A stretch of DNA of 15,414 nucleotides from an uncultured Actinomycetes bacterium. Its GTDB lineage: Bacteria; Actinomycetota; Actinomycetes; Nanopelagicales; Nanopelagicaceae. Below are positions 6,699 to 13,682 of the stretch, in pieces. Below the pieces are notes generated by a model that worked only from the letters and a program-made list of their open reading frames with translations, had not been told where the DNA came from and did not search any database. How positions within the stretch are numbered: position 1 is the first letter of the stretch; the number at the start of each line of letters is the position of its first letter. A program made the translations under genes and the position numbers. The stretch is taken from assembly GCA_903832395.1 (NCBI GenBank), contig CAILBF010000057.1, forward strand, positions 1 through 15,414. Direction: 5' to 3'.

Positions 6699-7820
6699 GT
6701 GAAAGCGACGCGACCTATCAAGATTATTACCTCATTCTCCATTGCCGTAGTGGCGATTTCTGCCATTGCGTGGCTGGGGTTAGGTCAAGTCAGCGGCGCA
6801 CTCAACCGTATCGATGTATTCGGCGCCCTAAACAAGCGGCCAGATAAACCTACAACTGCAGTTAACTATTTAGTGGTTGGATCTGACACTCGTGCTGGCC
6901 TGACTGCGGCACAATCAAAACTTATGCGAGTCGGCACAACCGCATCAGCTGCAGGCGCGCGCTCAGACACAATGCTGCTAGTTCACATCAGCAAAGCCCG
7001 CGACAAAGCAACAATTATTTCAATTCCGCGTGACTCCCTTGTGACCATTCCTGCGCACCAAAATCCAATTTATAAAGATAGAACGAGTCCTGCTGGACAT
7101 GGAAAAATAAATGCAGCATTTGCTTGGGGTGGTGCACCACTGCTGATTCAAACAATTGAAGCTGAAACCGGAGTGCGAATCGATCACTATGTTGAAATTG
7201 GTTTTGCCGGTTTCGCTGGAATAGTCGATGCTCTCGGCGGAATTCAAGTCTGTTCAAAGATAAATATAAATGACCCAAAGTCACACTTAATTATGAGTGC
7301 CGGGGTTCATACCCTCGATGGAGTTGAAGCGCTGAAATACGTGCGGACCCGCGACATTGATGGCATGGGCGATCTAGGCCGAATGCAACGTCAACAACAA
7401 TTCGTAAGTGCAGTGCTCCGTAAAGTCACGAGCACGGGGGTCTTACTTAATCCCGTTAAATTAGTTAATTTCTTTAACGCGGCCACCGCTACAGTAAAAA
7501 CCGATTCGCAACTCAACACGAGCGATCTACTCACTTTGGCCAAACAATTAAAGAGCCTTTCGGCTAGCAAAGTACGAACTTTGACGATTCCGCTTGGAAA
7601 TTCAAATGCGAATGTGCCTGGTCTCGGGTCAGTTGTAATCTGGGACAAGGTCCTTGCTCCAGATTTATTCAACCGGTTGAAGCTTGATCTGCCACTAGTC
7701 GACGTTGCTACACCGTCACCGTCGGCTGGATCCACCTCTGCTAAGCCTGCAAAGCCGACAACAATCGATAAATTTAAGACTCGCACTGCCGCTGAAAATC
7801 CATGTGGGGCACTGAAGTAA
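6699..7820 (+). CDS. LytR-CpsA-Psr (LCP) family glycopolymer transferase
   Basis: A 373-residue membrane-anchored protein. A short basic cytoplasmic start (MKATRPIK) is followed by one transmembrane helix at about residues 9-29 and an extracellular LCP domain at about 56-245. Family motifs seen are NYLVVGSDTR (56-65), ARSDTMLLVHI (87-97), the IPRDS turn (109-113), KINAAFAWGG (136-145), DALGGIQVC (177-185) and YVRTRD...GRMQRQQQ (215-234), whose Arg and Asp residues bind the pyrophosphate-lipid substrate. LCP enzymes transfer polyprenyl-linked glycopolymers onto peptidoglycan or arabinogalactan. The C-terminus, about residues 323-360, is rich in Pro, Ser, Thr, Ala and Lys, with no conserved domain I recognise. 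It starts at GTG with TACTCT 6 bases upstream. It probably attaches the glycan exported by the divergent ABC system. Confidence 0.92.
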   Translation: MKATRPIKIITSFSIAVVAISAIAWLGLGQVSGALNRIDVFGALNKRPDKPTTAVNYLVVGSDTRAGLTAAQSKLMRVGTTASAAGARSDTMLLVHISKARDKATIISIPRDSLVTIPAHQNPIYKDRTSPAGHGKINAAFAWGGAPLLIQTIEAETGVRIDHYVEIGFAGFAGIVDALGGIQVCSKININDPKSHLIMSAGVHTLDGVEALKYVRTRDIDGMGDLGRMQRQQQFVSAVLRKVTSTGVLLNPVKLVNFFNAATATVKTDSQLNTSDLLTLAKQLKSLSASKVRTLTIPLGNSNANVPGLGSVVIWDKVLAPDLFNRLKLDLPLVDVATPSPSAGSTSAKPAKPTTIDKFKTRTAAENPCGALK

Positions 7821-7823
7821 ACT
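7818..7823 (+). promoter_or_regulatory. Candidate -10 box built on the LCP stop codon, before ugd
   Basis: TAAACT begins with the TAA stop codon of the LCP gene and ends 7 bases before ATG 7831. It would drive a leaderless transcript of the UDP-glucose dehydrogenase gene. The choice of ATG 7831 over ATG 7825 leans partly on this motif, so the evidence is partly circular. Confidence 0.35.
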
Positions 7824-7830
7824 CATGGGC

Positions 7831-9141
7831 ATGAACCCGACGCTTTCAGTTATTGGCTGTGGGTATTTAGGTGCAACGCACGCGGCCTGCATGTCCTCAC
7901 TTGGCTTTACCGTAATCGGAGTTGATACCGATCCCGAAAAAGTTGCGATGCTTTCGCGCGGGGAGCTCCCATTTTATGAACCGGGTCTAGATACTTTATT
8001 AGCTCAAGAGATCAAGACGGGCCGATTAACTTTTACTACCGATTTTTCTGCAATTGCAGATACCGACGTCCATTTTATTTGCGTGGGGACTCCACAAAGT
8101 GCCGAAAGTTTTGCCGCTGATTTAACCTATGTGAAGTCGGCAGTTGCTGGAATTGCACCCTACTTGAAAGACGGCGCACTCGTAGTCGGCAAGTCAACGG
8201 TTCCAGTTGGAACTGCGCAAGGACTGCGCGATGAGCTTAAGAAATCGGCGCCCCAAGCCGACTTGGCTTGGAACCCAGAGTTTCTGCGCGAGGGTTTTGC
8301 CGTTGAAGATACATTGAAACCTAATCGACTTGTAGTTGGTGTTACGAGTGATCGCGCAGAGGAGATTCTCAAAGAGGTTTACAAACCTTTGCTGGCTTTG
8401 AACACTCCTTGGATTCGTGCCGACCTTGCGACTTCAGAGTTAGTGAAAGTGGCCGCTAACTCTTTCCTTGCTACTAAAATCTCTTTTATTAACGCAATGG
8501 CCGAGATTTGTGAAGCTGCAGGCGGAGATGTAACCGTGTTAGCAAAAGCTATTGGTTATGACCCACGAATCGGTAGTCGTTTCTTGCAAGCTGGAATTGG
8601 TTTTGGCGGCGGATGTTTGCCTAAGGATATTCGTGCATTCATGGCTAGAGCCGAAGAGCTTGGTGCAAAATCGGCCGTTGAATTTCTTCACGAGATAGAT
8701 GCAATTAATCTACGTGCACGCCAGCGAGTTATAGATGTGGTTCGCAATGATCTCTCAGCGGATTTAACGCAGTATAAAATCGCAGTTCTTGGCGCGACTT
8801 TCAAGCCTGATAGCGATGATGTGCGTGACTCCCCCGCACTAGATATCGCAGTCGAGCTTCATGCAGCTGGGGCAAACGTTGTCATCCATGATCCAAAGGG
8901 AATCGAACCCGCACGCAAGCGTTTTCCCAACCTTAACTTTTCAGAAACTATTGCTGAGTGTGTAAAAGAAGCCGACTTGATCCTGCACTTAACCGAGTGG
9001 AAAGAGTACCGAGCCCTTGATCCTTCCATCATTGGCCAGTTAGTTAAAAACAAGATGATTATTGACGGCCGTAACGCACTGGATCGCGAGCTATGGCGAA
9101 GTGCTGGTTGGAAATTCCACGCTTTGGGGCGAACCGATTAA
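7831..9141 (+). CDS. ugd: UDP-glucose 6-dehydrogenase
   Basis: A 436-residue cytoplasmic enzyme that oxidises UDP-glucose to UDP-glucuronate with two NAD+, supplying an acidic sugar donor for surface glycans. Seen in order: Rossmann motif VIGCGYLG (7-14), FICVGTP (82-88), KSTVPVGT (121-128), WNPEFLREGFA (147-157), the central helix KVAANSFLATKISF (206-219), the catalytic GFGGGCLPKD with Cys262, and a C-terminal NAD/UDP domain with VLGATFKPDSDDVRDSPAL near 303-321. All catalytic positions are intact. The first Met could be ATG 7825 or ATG 7831; I choose 7831 because the family usually begins just before the Rossmann strand and a TAnnnT box ends 7 bases upstream. Only 4 bases separate ATG 7825 from the LCP stop. 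Closely related UDP-ManNAc dehydrogenase is less likely but not excluded. Confidence 0.9.
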   Translation: MNPTLSVIGCGYLGATHAACMSSLGFTVIGVDTDPEKVAMLSRGELPFYEPGLDTLLAQEIKTGRLTFTTDFSAIADTDVHFICVGTPQSAESFAADLTYVKSAVAGIAPYLKDGALVVGKSTVPVGTAQGLRDELKKSAPQADLAWNPEFLREGFAVEDTLKPNRLVVGVTSDRAEEILKEVYKPLLALNTPWIRADLATSELVKVAANSFLATKISFINAMAEICEAAGGDVTVLAKAIGYDPRIGSRFLQAGIGFGGGCLPKDIRAFMARAEELGAKSAVEFLHEIDAINLRARQRVIDVVRNDLSADLTQYKIAVLGATFKPDSDDVRDSPALDIAVELHAAGANVVIHDPKGIEPARKRFPNLNFSETIAECVKEADLILHLTEWKEYRALDPSIIGQLVKNKMIIDGRNALDRELWRSAGWKFHALGRTD

Positions 9142-9532
9142 CGAGACCGAAGTTATCGATGCCGTACTTGCAATGAAAGTATGGGCAGTCGTTGGGCTTG
9201 GCAATAACCCCGATCGTGCAGCTTTTGGCGTTGCTAAGTTGTTGCAAGACAAAGGCCATCAAATCATTCCGGTATATCCGCGGGCCGAAGTGGTGCATGG
9301 CCAAACTGGATACAAAACACTTAGCGAAATTCCGGTGCAAGTCGATGTTGTTGACTGCTTTGTTAACTCGGCATTGGTTGGAAAAGTTGTCGATCAAGCG
9401 ATTGCAATCGGAGCTAAAGCAGTTTGGCTGCAACTAGACGTCATTGATCATGATGCCGTTGCTCGCGCGCAAGCCGCTGGTCTATTGACGGTTATGGACC
9501 GTTGCCCCGCAATTGAATATAGGGCGCGCTAA
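9101..9532 (+). CDS. CoA-binding domain (Rossmann) protein
   Basis: A protein of about 143 residues (start uncertain) related to the YccU-type CoA-binding-domain family. It has a single Rossmann-like domain: KVWAVVGLGNNPDRAAFGVAKLLQDKGHQIIPVYP, then GYKTLSEIP, VDVVDCFVN and KAVWLQLDVI strands, ending LTVMDRCPAIEY, whose DRCP is the family's conserved terminal motif. The physiological role of these proteins is not settled. The start is a puzzle because the ugd frame ends at 9141 and the first helix, INETEVIDAVLAM, begins right at that stop. In-frame choices are GTG 9101 (40 bases inside ugd), TTG 9062, an ATT at 9137 that would overlap the ugd stop as ATTAA with GGGG just upstream, or ATG 9173, which drops the first helix. 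I give GTG 9101 provisionally. It ends directly against the convergent purE. Confidence 0.75.
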   Translation: MLVGNSTLWGEPINETEVIDAVLAMKVWAVVGLGNNPDRAAFGVAKLLQDKGHQIIPVYPRAEVVHGQTGYKTLSEIPVQVDVVDCFVNSALVGKVVDQAIAIGAKAVWLQLDVIDHDAVARAQAAGLLTVMDRCPAIEYRAR

Positions 9533-9576
9533 CTAAAATCCAGTTTTTTGATTCCGACGCGACGTTAAGTTAGCGC
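9526..9576. repeat. Inverted repeat across the convergent gene junction
   Basis: GCGCTAACT at 9526-9534 is exactly repeated in inverted form, AGTTAGCGC, at 9568-9576, with a 33-base loop holding a run of six Ts. It straddles the point where the plus-strand CoA-binding gene (stop 9530-9532) and minus-strand purE (stop 9533-9535) abut without any spacer. It could slow or end transcription from both sides, but the loop is long for an intrinsic terminator and both arms also encode protein. Confidence 0.3.
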
Positions 9577-10039
9577 CTTTAGCTTTGGCTTCGGCATTGA
9601 TTGCTTGTAAACCTTCGCTTATCTTCGCTGAGATAGTTGCATCACTTACACCCAAGATTCGTGCAGCTAAGAGGGCGGCATTTTTAGCGTTGCCTATTCC
9701 GACAGTGGCAACGGGAATCCCAGCTGGCATTTGAACGATTGAAAGAAGAGAATCCATTCCATCTAAATTCTTTAATGCAACTGGAACCCCGATGACTGGC
9801 AGAGTAGTTAACGAGGCAACCATTCCAGGCAGATGCGCCGCCCCACCTGCACCCGCAATAATTACTTTAAAACCTTTAGCTTTAGCACTTTGCGCAAACT
9901 CCACCATTTCAAGTGGCATGCGGTGGGCAGAGACAACATCGGCCTCGTAAGTAATTCCTAAAATATCTAAGGTTTTTGCAGCATCCTCCATAATTGGCCA
10001 ATCAGAGTCTGATCCCATAATGATTGCAACATCACTCAT
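9533..10039 (-). CDS. purE: N5-carboxyaminoimidazole ribonucleotide mutase
   Basis: A 168-residue class I PurE that converts N5-CAIR to CAIR in purine synthesis. The substrate loop [11 protein letters not shown] is at residues 5-15, the SAHR motif at 37-40 contains the catalytic His39, and the [13 protein letters not shown] loop is at 61-73. The length is normal for the bacterial enzyme. The frame extends four codons further upstream, but [13 protein letters not shown] begins at ATG 10039 with GGAG 6 bases before it, one of the two clear Shine-Dalgarno sequences here. The start overlaps the end of purK by 8 bases, so the two are translated together, and PurE takes the product of PurK. Confidence 0.95.
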   Translation of the reverse strand: MSDVAIIMGSDSDWPIMEDAAKTLDILGITYEADVVSAHRMPLEMVEFAQSAKAKGFKVIIAGAGGAAHLPGMVASLTTLPVIGVPVALKNLDGMDSLLSIVQMPAGIPVATVGIGNAKNAALLAARILGVSDATISAKISEGLQAINAEAKAKGANLTSRRNQKTGF

Positions 10040-11144
10040 CAATTTCTCCACTCATATAAGCCAGGGCATGCGCAACTTCTTGGGTTAATTCTACGACGTC
10101 ATCGCCTAAAAGGTTAATGTGTCCAATCTTGCGACCTGGACGCGCTTCCTTTTTATAGTGATGAAACTTTAACCCGGGATTTCGGGCCATGAGGTGTAAG
10201 TAAGGCCGATACATGTCGGTCTTATCACCTCCCAAAATATTTCCCATTACTGCCATGGGGGCGCTCATTGATGGATCTCCCAATGGAAGATCTAGAACTG
10301 CACGCAAATGTTGTTCGAACTGAGATGTAACTGCGCCTTCAATAGTCCAATGTCCCGAGTTATGTGGGCGCATGGCGAGTTCATTGACAAATAACTGATC
10401 ACCTTTAACAAACATCTCAACTGCCATGACTCCGGTTACACCAATCTCTTGGGCGATATCTAAAGCCAAGCGTTGAGCTTTCGCACTCATCAATTCACTG
10501 AGTGCTGGAGCTGGCGTAATTGTCATTGTGCAGATTCCATCAACTTGAACGGTCTGTGTTGGCGCCCACGTGGTGGCCTGTCCGTGTGGCGAGCGAGCGA
10601 CCATGACGGCTATTTCATAATCAAATTCAATGAGCTCTTCGATTAGCAGGCTACCCACTTGAAGAATAATCTCCTCAAGCTCTTGTCGACTCTCTACTTT
10701 CCACACTCCACGCCCGTCGTAACCGCCGGCAATAACCTTAGCTATTAATGGGTACTCACTAACATCGCTGGCACTAGTTATCACTCGTGATTCAGGGGCT
10801 GGAAATTGCTTAAGACGCTCACGCATTGCAGCTTTGTCCTGTGAATACAGAAAAGCTTTTGAACTTGGTCGTACTACTACTCCGCTGGCTTCTAACGCCT
10901 TAATTACGCTCAAAGGTACTAACTCATGTTCGAACGTAACGACGTCACATTTCTTTGCGAACTCAAGGACCGTTGCTACATCTAAATAGTCACCGACAAC
11001 ATGGTTTGTAATTTGTGCACCGCTATCACTTGAATCTCCAGCCAATAGAATCAAATTAATCCCGAGGGCCGCCGCTGGTGCAACACTCATCCGTGCTAGT
11101 TGGCCCGCGCCGATTATGCCGACTGTAGGAAAGGAATCGCTCAC
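10032..11144 (-). CDS. purK: N5-carboxyaminoimidazole ribonucleotide synthase
   Basis: A 370-residue ATP-grasp enzyme that carboxylates AIR with bicarbonate and ATP, the step before PurE. The N-terminal domain starts [17 protein letters not shown] near residue 8. The ATP-grasp region runs from about 100 and includes [14 protein letters not shown] near 136-149, [20 protein letters not shown] near 164-183, and the metal-site region [30 protein letters not shown] near 238-267. The start is GTG 11144, giving [18 protein letters not shown] ends 6 bases upstream and reaches into the birA stop, so the gene may have its own leaderless promoter besides read-through from birA, whose stop is only 4 bases away. 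Confidence 0.95.
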   Translation of the reverse strand: MSDSFPTVGIIGAGQLARMSVAPAAALGINLILLAGDSSDSGAQITNHVVGDYLDVATVLEFAKKCDVVTFEHELVPLSVIKALEASGVVVRPSSKAFLYSQDKAAMRERLKQFPAPESRVITSASDVSEYPLIAKVIAGGYDGRGVWKVESRQELEEIILQVGSLLIEELIEFDYEIAVMVARSPHGQATTWAPTQTVQVDGICTMTITPAPALSELMSAKAQRLALDIAQEIGVTGVMAVEMFVKGDQLFVNELAMRPHNSGHWTIEGAVTSQFEQHLRAVLDLPLGDPSMSAPMAVMGNILGGDKTDMYRPYLHLMARNPGLKFHHYKKEARPGRKIGHINLLGDDVVELTQEVAHALAYMSGEIDE

Positions 11145-11148
11145 TGGA

Positions 11149-11907
11149 TTATCGTAGATGAACTATGTCACCGGCGTTAACATGGATGCCAGATGCTAAA
11201 ACAAGCTCGCCTTCAGAAGATATGGCGGCTGCAGAACCGATTTCTCTGCGTCCATCTGGGTATTCCACGGCAATTTCACGACCAATGGTTGCGCTTAAGT
11301 CAACGTACATTGATGCAATTTCATCGCTTCCCTGATCCCATGCAGAAAAGTTTTTCTCGAAGTTATTAAGGAATTTTCCGAGTAAGTCATTGCGAGTTAT
11401 GTTTCGGGCACCTTCGATTAGTAATGAAGTTGCCGTCGGAACTGGGAGGTCGTCGCTGCGCATTCCTACATTTATTCCAATTCCAACAACCACGCCATCA
11501 TCAGTGGCCTCGGCAATAAGACCCGAAACTTTTTTCTCATTAATTAAAATATCGTTGGGCCATTTAACTTGCGCACCGAAATCAGAAAGGATTTGAGCGA
11601 CACTTACCCCAGCAATTAGAGGAATCCATCCCCATTCACTTCGGTTGCGTTTAGGTTGTATGTAAAAAGAAAATAAAAGTGCAGTGCGCGCAGGTGCATC
11701 AAAACTCCGAGTTAAACGGCCGCGCCCGTTGCTTTGGTATTCAGCTGCGATTACATCACCAGCGGTTGCAATTCCCCGACGTACATGTGCAACTAGATCG
11801 CTCTGAGTGGATGCCGTGAGTTCGACCACGCTTACTCGCCAGTACTGCCCCACGACGGCGTTGATAATTGAAGTATCGAGTGCCGTACTTAGCATTTCTA
11901 TGTCCAC
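11149..11907 (-). CDS. birA: Biotin--[acetyl-CoA carboxylase] ligase, monofunctional
   Basis: A protein of about 252 residues that makes biotinyl-AMP and attaches biotin to the carrier lysine of carboxylases, here most likely AccA3 encoded 2.4 kb away. The catalytic core shows STQSDLVAHVR near residue 33, the adenylate loop NGRGRLTR at 60-67, KWPNDILIN at 115-123, KKVSGLIAEA at 125-134 and VGIGINVG near 141-148. A small C-terminal domain follows. There is no N-terminal winged helix, so it is not a biotin repressor. The frame stays open 46 codons further into the divergent accD gene, but that would overlap it head-on. I place the start at GTG 11907, 7 bases after TACGGT; ATG 11895, four codons later, is the alternative. 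Confidence 0.9.
   Translation of the reverse strand: MDIEMLSTALDTSIINAVVGQYWRVSVVELTASTQSDLVAHVRRGIATAGDVIAAEYQSNGRGRLTRSFDAPARTALLFSFYIQPKRNRSEWGWIPLIAGVSVAQILSDFGAQVKWPNDILINEKKVSGLIAEATDDGVVVGIGINVGMRSDDLPVPTATSLLIEGARNITRNDLLGKFLNNFEKNFSAWDQGSDEIASMYVDLSATIGREIAVEYPDGRREIGSAAAISSEGELVLASGIHVNAGDIVHLR
11151..11156 (-). promoter_or_regulatory. Candidate -10 box for leaderless purK transcript
   Basis: TACGAT on the minus strand ends 6 bases before GTG 11144 and overlaps the last base of the birA TAA stop. No Shine-Dalgarno sequence precedes the GTG. It would allow purKE to be transcribed apart from birA. Confidence 0.45.
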
Positions 11908-11913
11908 GACTAG

Positions 11914-11920
11914 TACCGTA
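11914..11920. promoter_or_regulatory. Shared symmetrical -10 box for birA and accD (bidirectional promoter)
   Basis: TACCGTA holds two TAnnnT hexamers on opposite strands. TACCGT (11914-11919, plus) ends 6 bases before accD ATG 11926. TACGGT (11920-11915, minus) ends 7 bases before birA GTG 11907. The whole divergent gap is 18 bp. RNA polymerase could open the same box in either direction but not in both at once. The birA start choice is partly guided by this motif; the accD start is not. Confidence 0.45.
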
Positions 11921-11925
11921 GGGGC

Positions 11926-13497
11926 ATGAGCCGTAATCTGCATACAACTGCCGGAAAAATCGAAGATTTGCGCGCGCGCGTCGAAGAGGCAGTCCATGCC
12001 GGTTCGGCACGTGCAGTTGAAAAGCAACATGCCAAGGGTAAGCACACTGCTCGCGAGCGCATTGAGATGCTGGTCGATGAGGATTCATTTACTGAAATTG
12101 ATGAGTTTGCACGCCACCGCTCAAACCAGTTCGGCATGGAAAAGAATCGGCCTTACGGAGATGGCGTAGTAATTGGAACGGCAACCGTCGATGGTCGACC
12201 AATTGCTTTGTATTCACAAGATTTCACAATCATGGGTGGATCACTTGGCGAAGTTCACGCCGATAAAATCGTCAAGATTGCAGCCTTTGCTCTTAAAAGC
12301 GGAATCCCGCTCATTGGTATCAATGACTCGGGTGGCGCGCGCATTCAAGAGGGCGTTGCTTCGCTATCTGGTTATGGGAAAATCTTTCGCCTCAATACGC
12401 GCTCCTCGGGCGTCATACCCCAAATCTCTCTCATCCTTGGGCCGTGCGCTGGTGGTTCTGCTTATTCTCCAGCATTAACTGATTTCACGGTGATGGTTAA
12501 TGAAACATCACACATGTTTATTACCGGTCCAGATGTAATCAAGACTGTTACGGGCGAAGAAGTCGATATGGAAGAGCTAGGTGGAGCTCGCACCCATAAC
12601 ACTCGAACTGGTAACTCACACTATTTGGCTGAGAGTGAAGCCGATGCGATTGATTATGTAAAAGCTCTGCTCTCATATCTGCCCTCAAATAACATGGACA
12701 GCGCTCCGCATCTTCCTCCAACAGAGTCATTAGATACAAAGCCTTCAGATATTGCACTTGATACTTTGATTCCCGATAATACTAATCAGCCATATGACAT
12801 GAAGGTTTTGATTACTGCTCTAGTTGATGAAGGTGAGTTCCTGGAAGTGCATGCACTGTATGCACCGAACATTGTTGTGGGCTTTGCGCGCATCGAGGGT
12901 GAGTCAATTGGAATTATTGCCAATCAACCCTCCCAATTAGCGGGGACTCTAGATATTAATTCAAGTGAAAAAGCTGCACGCTTCTTGCGTTTTTGCGATG
13001 CTTTCAATATTCCTATTCTTACGCTGGTTGATGTACCGGGCTTTTTACCTGGAACTGAGCAAGAATGGGACGGAATCATTCGTCGAGGCGCAAAACTTTT
13101 GTACGCCTACGCCGAAGCATCAGTGCCACTTGTTACTTTAATTACTCGCAAAGCATATGGTGGTGCCTTTATTGTTATGGGTTCAAAGTATCTGGGAAGT
13201 GATATTAACTTTGCTTGGCCTACAGCTGAAATTGCGGTCATGGGCGCACAAGGCGCCGTCAATATTCTCTACCGCAAAGATTTGGCAGAAGCTAAAGATC
13301 CGGTGAGCAAGCGTGCCGAACTAGTTGACGATTACAACGAATCACTAGCCAATCCATACTTAGCTGCAGAGCGCGGCACAATCGATACGGTTATTGAGCC
13401 AAATCAATCGCGCGCATACATTACGAAGGCTTTTAGAACGCTTAAAACTAAACGCGATACTTTGCCAGCGCGCAAACATGGAAATATTCCACTGTAA
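11926..13497 (+). CDS. accD: Acyl-CoA carboxylase beta subunit (carboxyltransferase), PccB/AccD5 type
   Basis: A 523-residue carboxyltransferase that moves CO2 from biotin on AccA3 to an acyl-CoA, giving malonyl- or methylmalonyl-CoA. Conserved blocks seen are [10 protein letters not shown] (6-15), [15 protein letters not shown] (32-46), [11 protein letters not shown] (133-143), [17 protein letters not shown] (171-187), [12 protein letters not shown] (200-211), [12 protein letters not shown] (369-380), [21 protein letters not shown] (394-414) and [17 protein letters not shown] (431-447), ending in HGNIPL. Length and ends match actinobacterial PccB closely. Residue 416 (GGAFIVMGS) is Ile where propionyl-CoA carboxylases have Asp, which bears on substrate choice. 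It starts the accD-accE-maf-accA3 operon and is divergent from birA by 18 bp. AGGGG lies 1 base from the ATG, too close to be a normal ribosome site, so a leaderless start is preferred. Confidence 0.95.
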   Translation: MSRNLHTTAGKIEDLRARVEEAVHAGSARAVEKQHAKGKHTARERIEMLVDEDSFTEIDEFARHRSNQFGMEKNRPYGDGVVIGTATVDGRPIALYSQDFTIMGGSLGEVHADKIVKIAAFALKSGIPLIGINDSGGARIQEGVASLSGYGKIFRLNTRSSGVIPQISLILGPCAGGSAYSPALTDFTVMVNETSHMFITGPDVIKTVTGEEVDMEELGGARTHNTRTGNSHYLAESEADAIDYVKALLSYLPSNNMDSAPHLPPTESLDTKPSDIALDTLIPDNTNQPYDMKVLITALVDEGEFLEVHALYAPNIVVGFARIEGESIGIIANQPSQLAGTLDINSSEKAARFLRFCDAFNIPILTLVDVPGFLPGTEQEWDGIIRRGAKLLYAYAEASVPLVTLITRKAYGGAFIVMGSKYLGSDINFAWPTAEIAVMGAQGAVNILYRKDLAEAKDPVSKRAELVDDYNESLANPYLAAERGTIDTVIEPNQSRAYITKAFRTLKTKRDTLPARKHGNIPL

Positions 13498-13676
13498 TGC
13501 GCTTTGAAATAGTAAATGGTAAACCAACCGCTGATGAACTTATTGCTATCGAAGCGGCAATGGCACTTCATAAGCGTGAAGAGTTAACGCCCGTGATTCG
13601 CCGAAGCGCATTTGGTTTGCCACAACTTCGAAAGCCCTTGAATAATCACTTTCGTTTCGTCACCCGGACCAACTAA
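13497..13676 (+). CDS. accE: Acyl-CoA carboxylase epsilon subunit, small
   Basis: A 59-residue protein whose ATG overlaps the accD stop as TAATG. It begins [24 protein letters not shown], matching the V.G.PT..ELAAL pattern that opens actinobacterial AccE, and ends RRSAFGLPQLRKPLNNHFRF, which resembles the W..p...R.pl....W tail of the family with Phe in place of Trp. AccE is a small subunit that binds the carboxyltransferase and raises the activity of the alpha-beta complex in streptomycetes and mycobacteria. The position directly after accD and before maf is the family's usual place. The TAATG overlap indicates coupling, so roughly equal synthesis with accD is expected. It is short and divergent, so the call rests as much on position as on sequence. 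Confidence 0.72.
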   Translation: MRFEIVNGKPTADELIAIEAAMALHKREELTPVIRRSAFGLPQLRKPLNNHFRFVTRTN

Positions 13677-13682
13677 AAATCT

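Noticed and set aside
7391..7786. 131-residue frame antisense to the LCP gene
   Set aside because: It lies wholly inside a well-supported gene, with no promoter or family motif, so it is a shadow of LCP codon usage.
11908..12045. N-terminal extension of birA (46 more residues) that might be taken for a DNA-binding domain
   Set aside because: It lies antisense to the conserved start of accD and shows no winged-helix pattern; the catalytic core begins just after GTG 11907.
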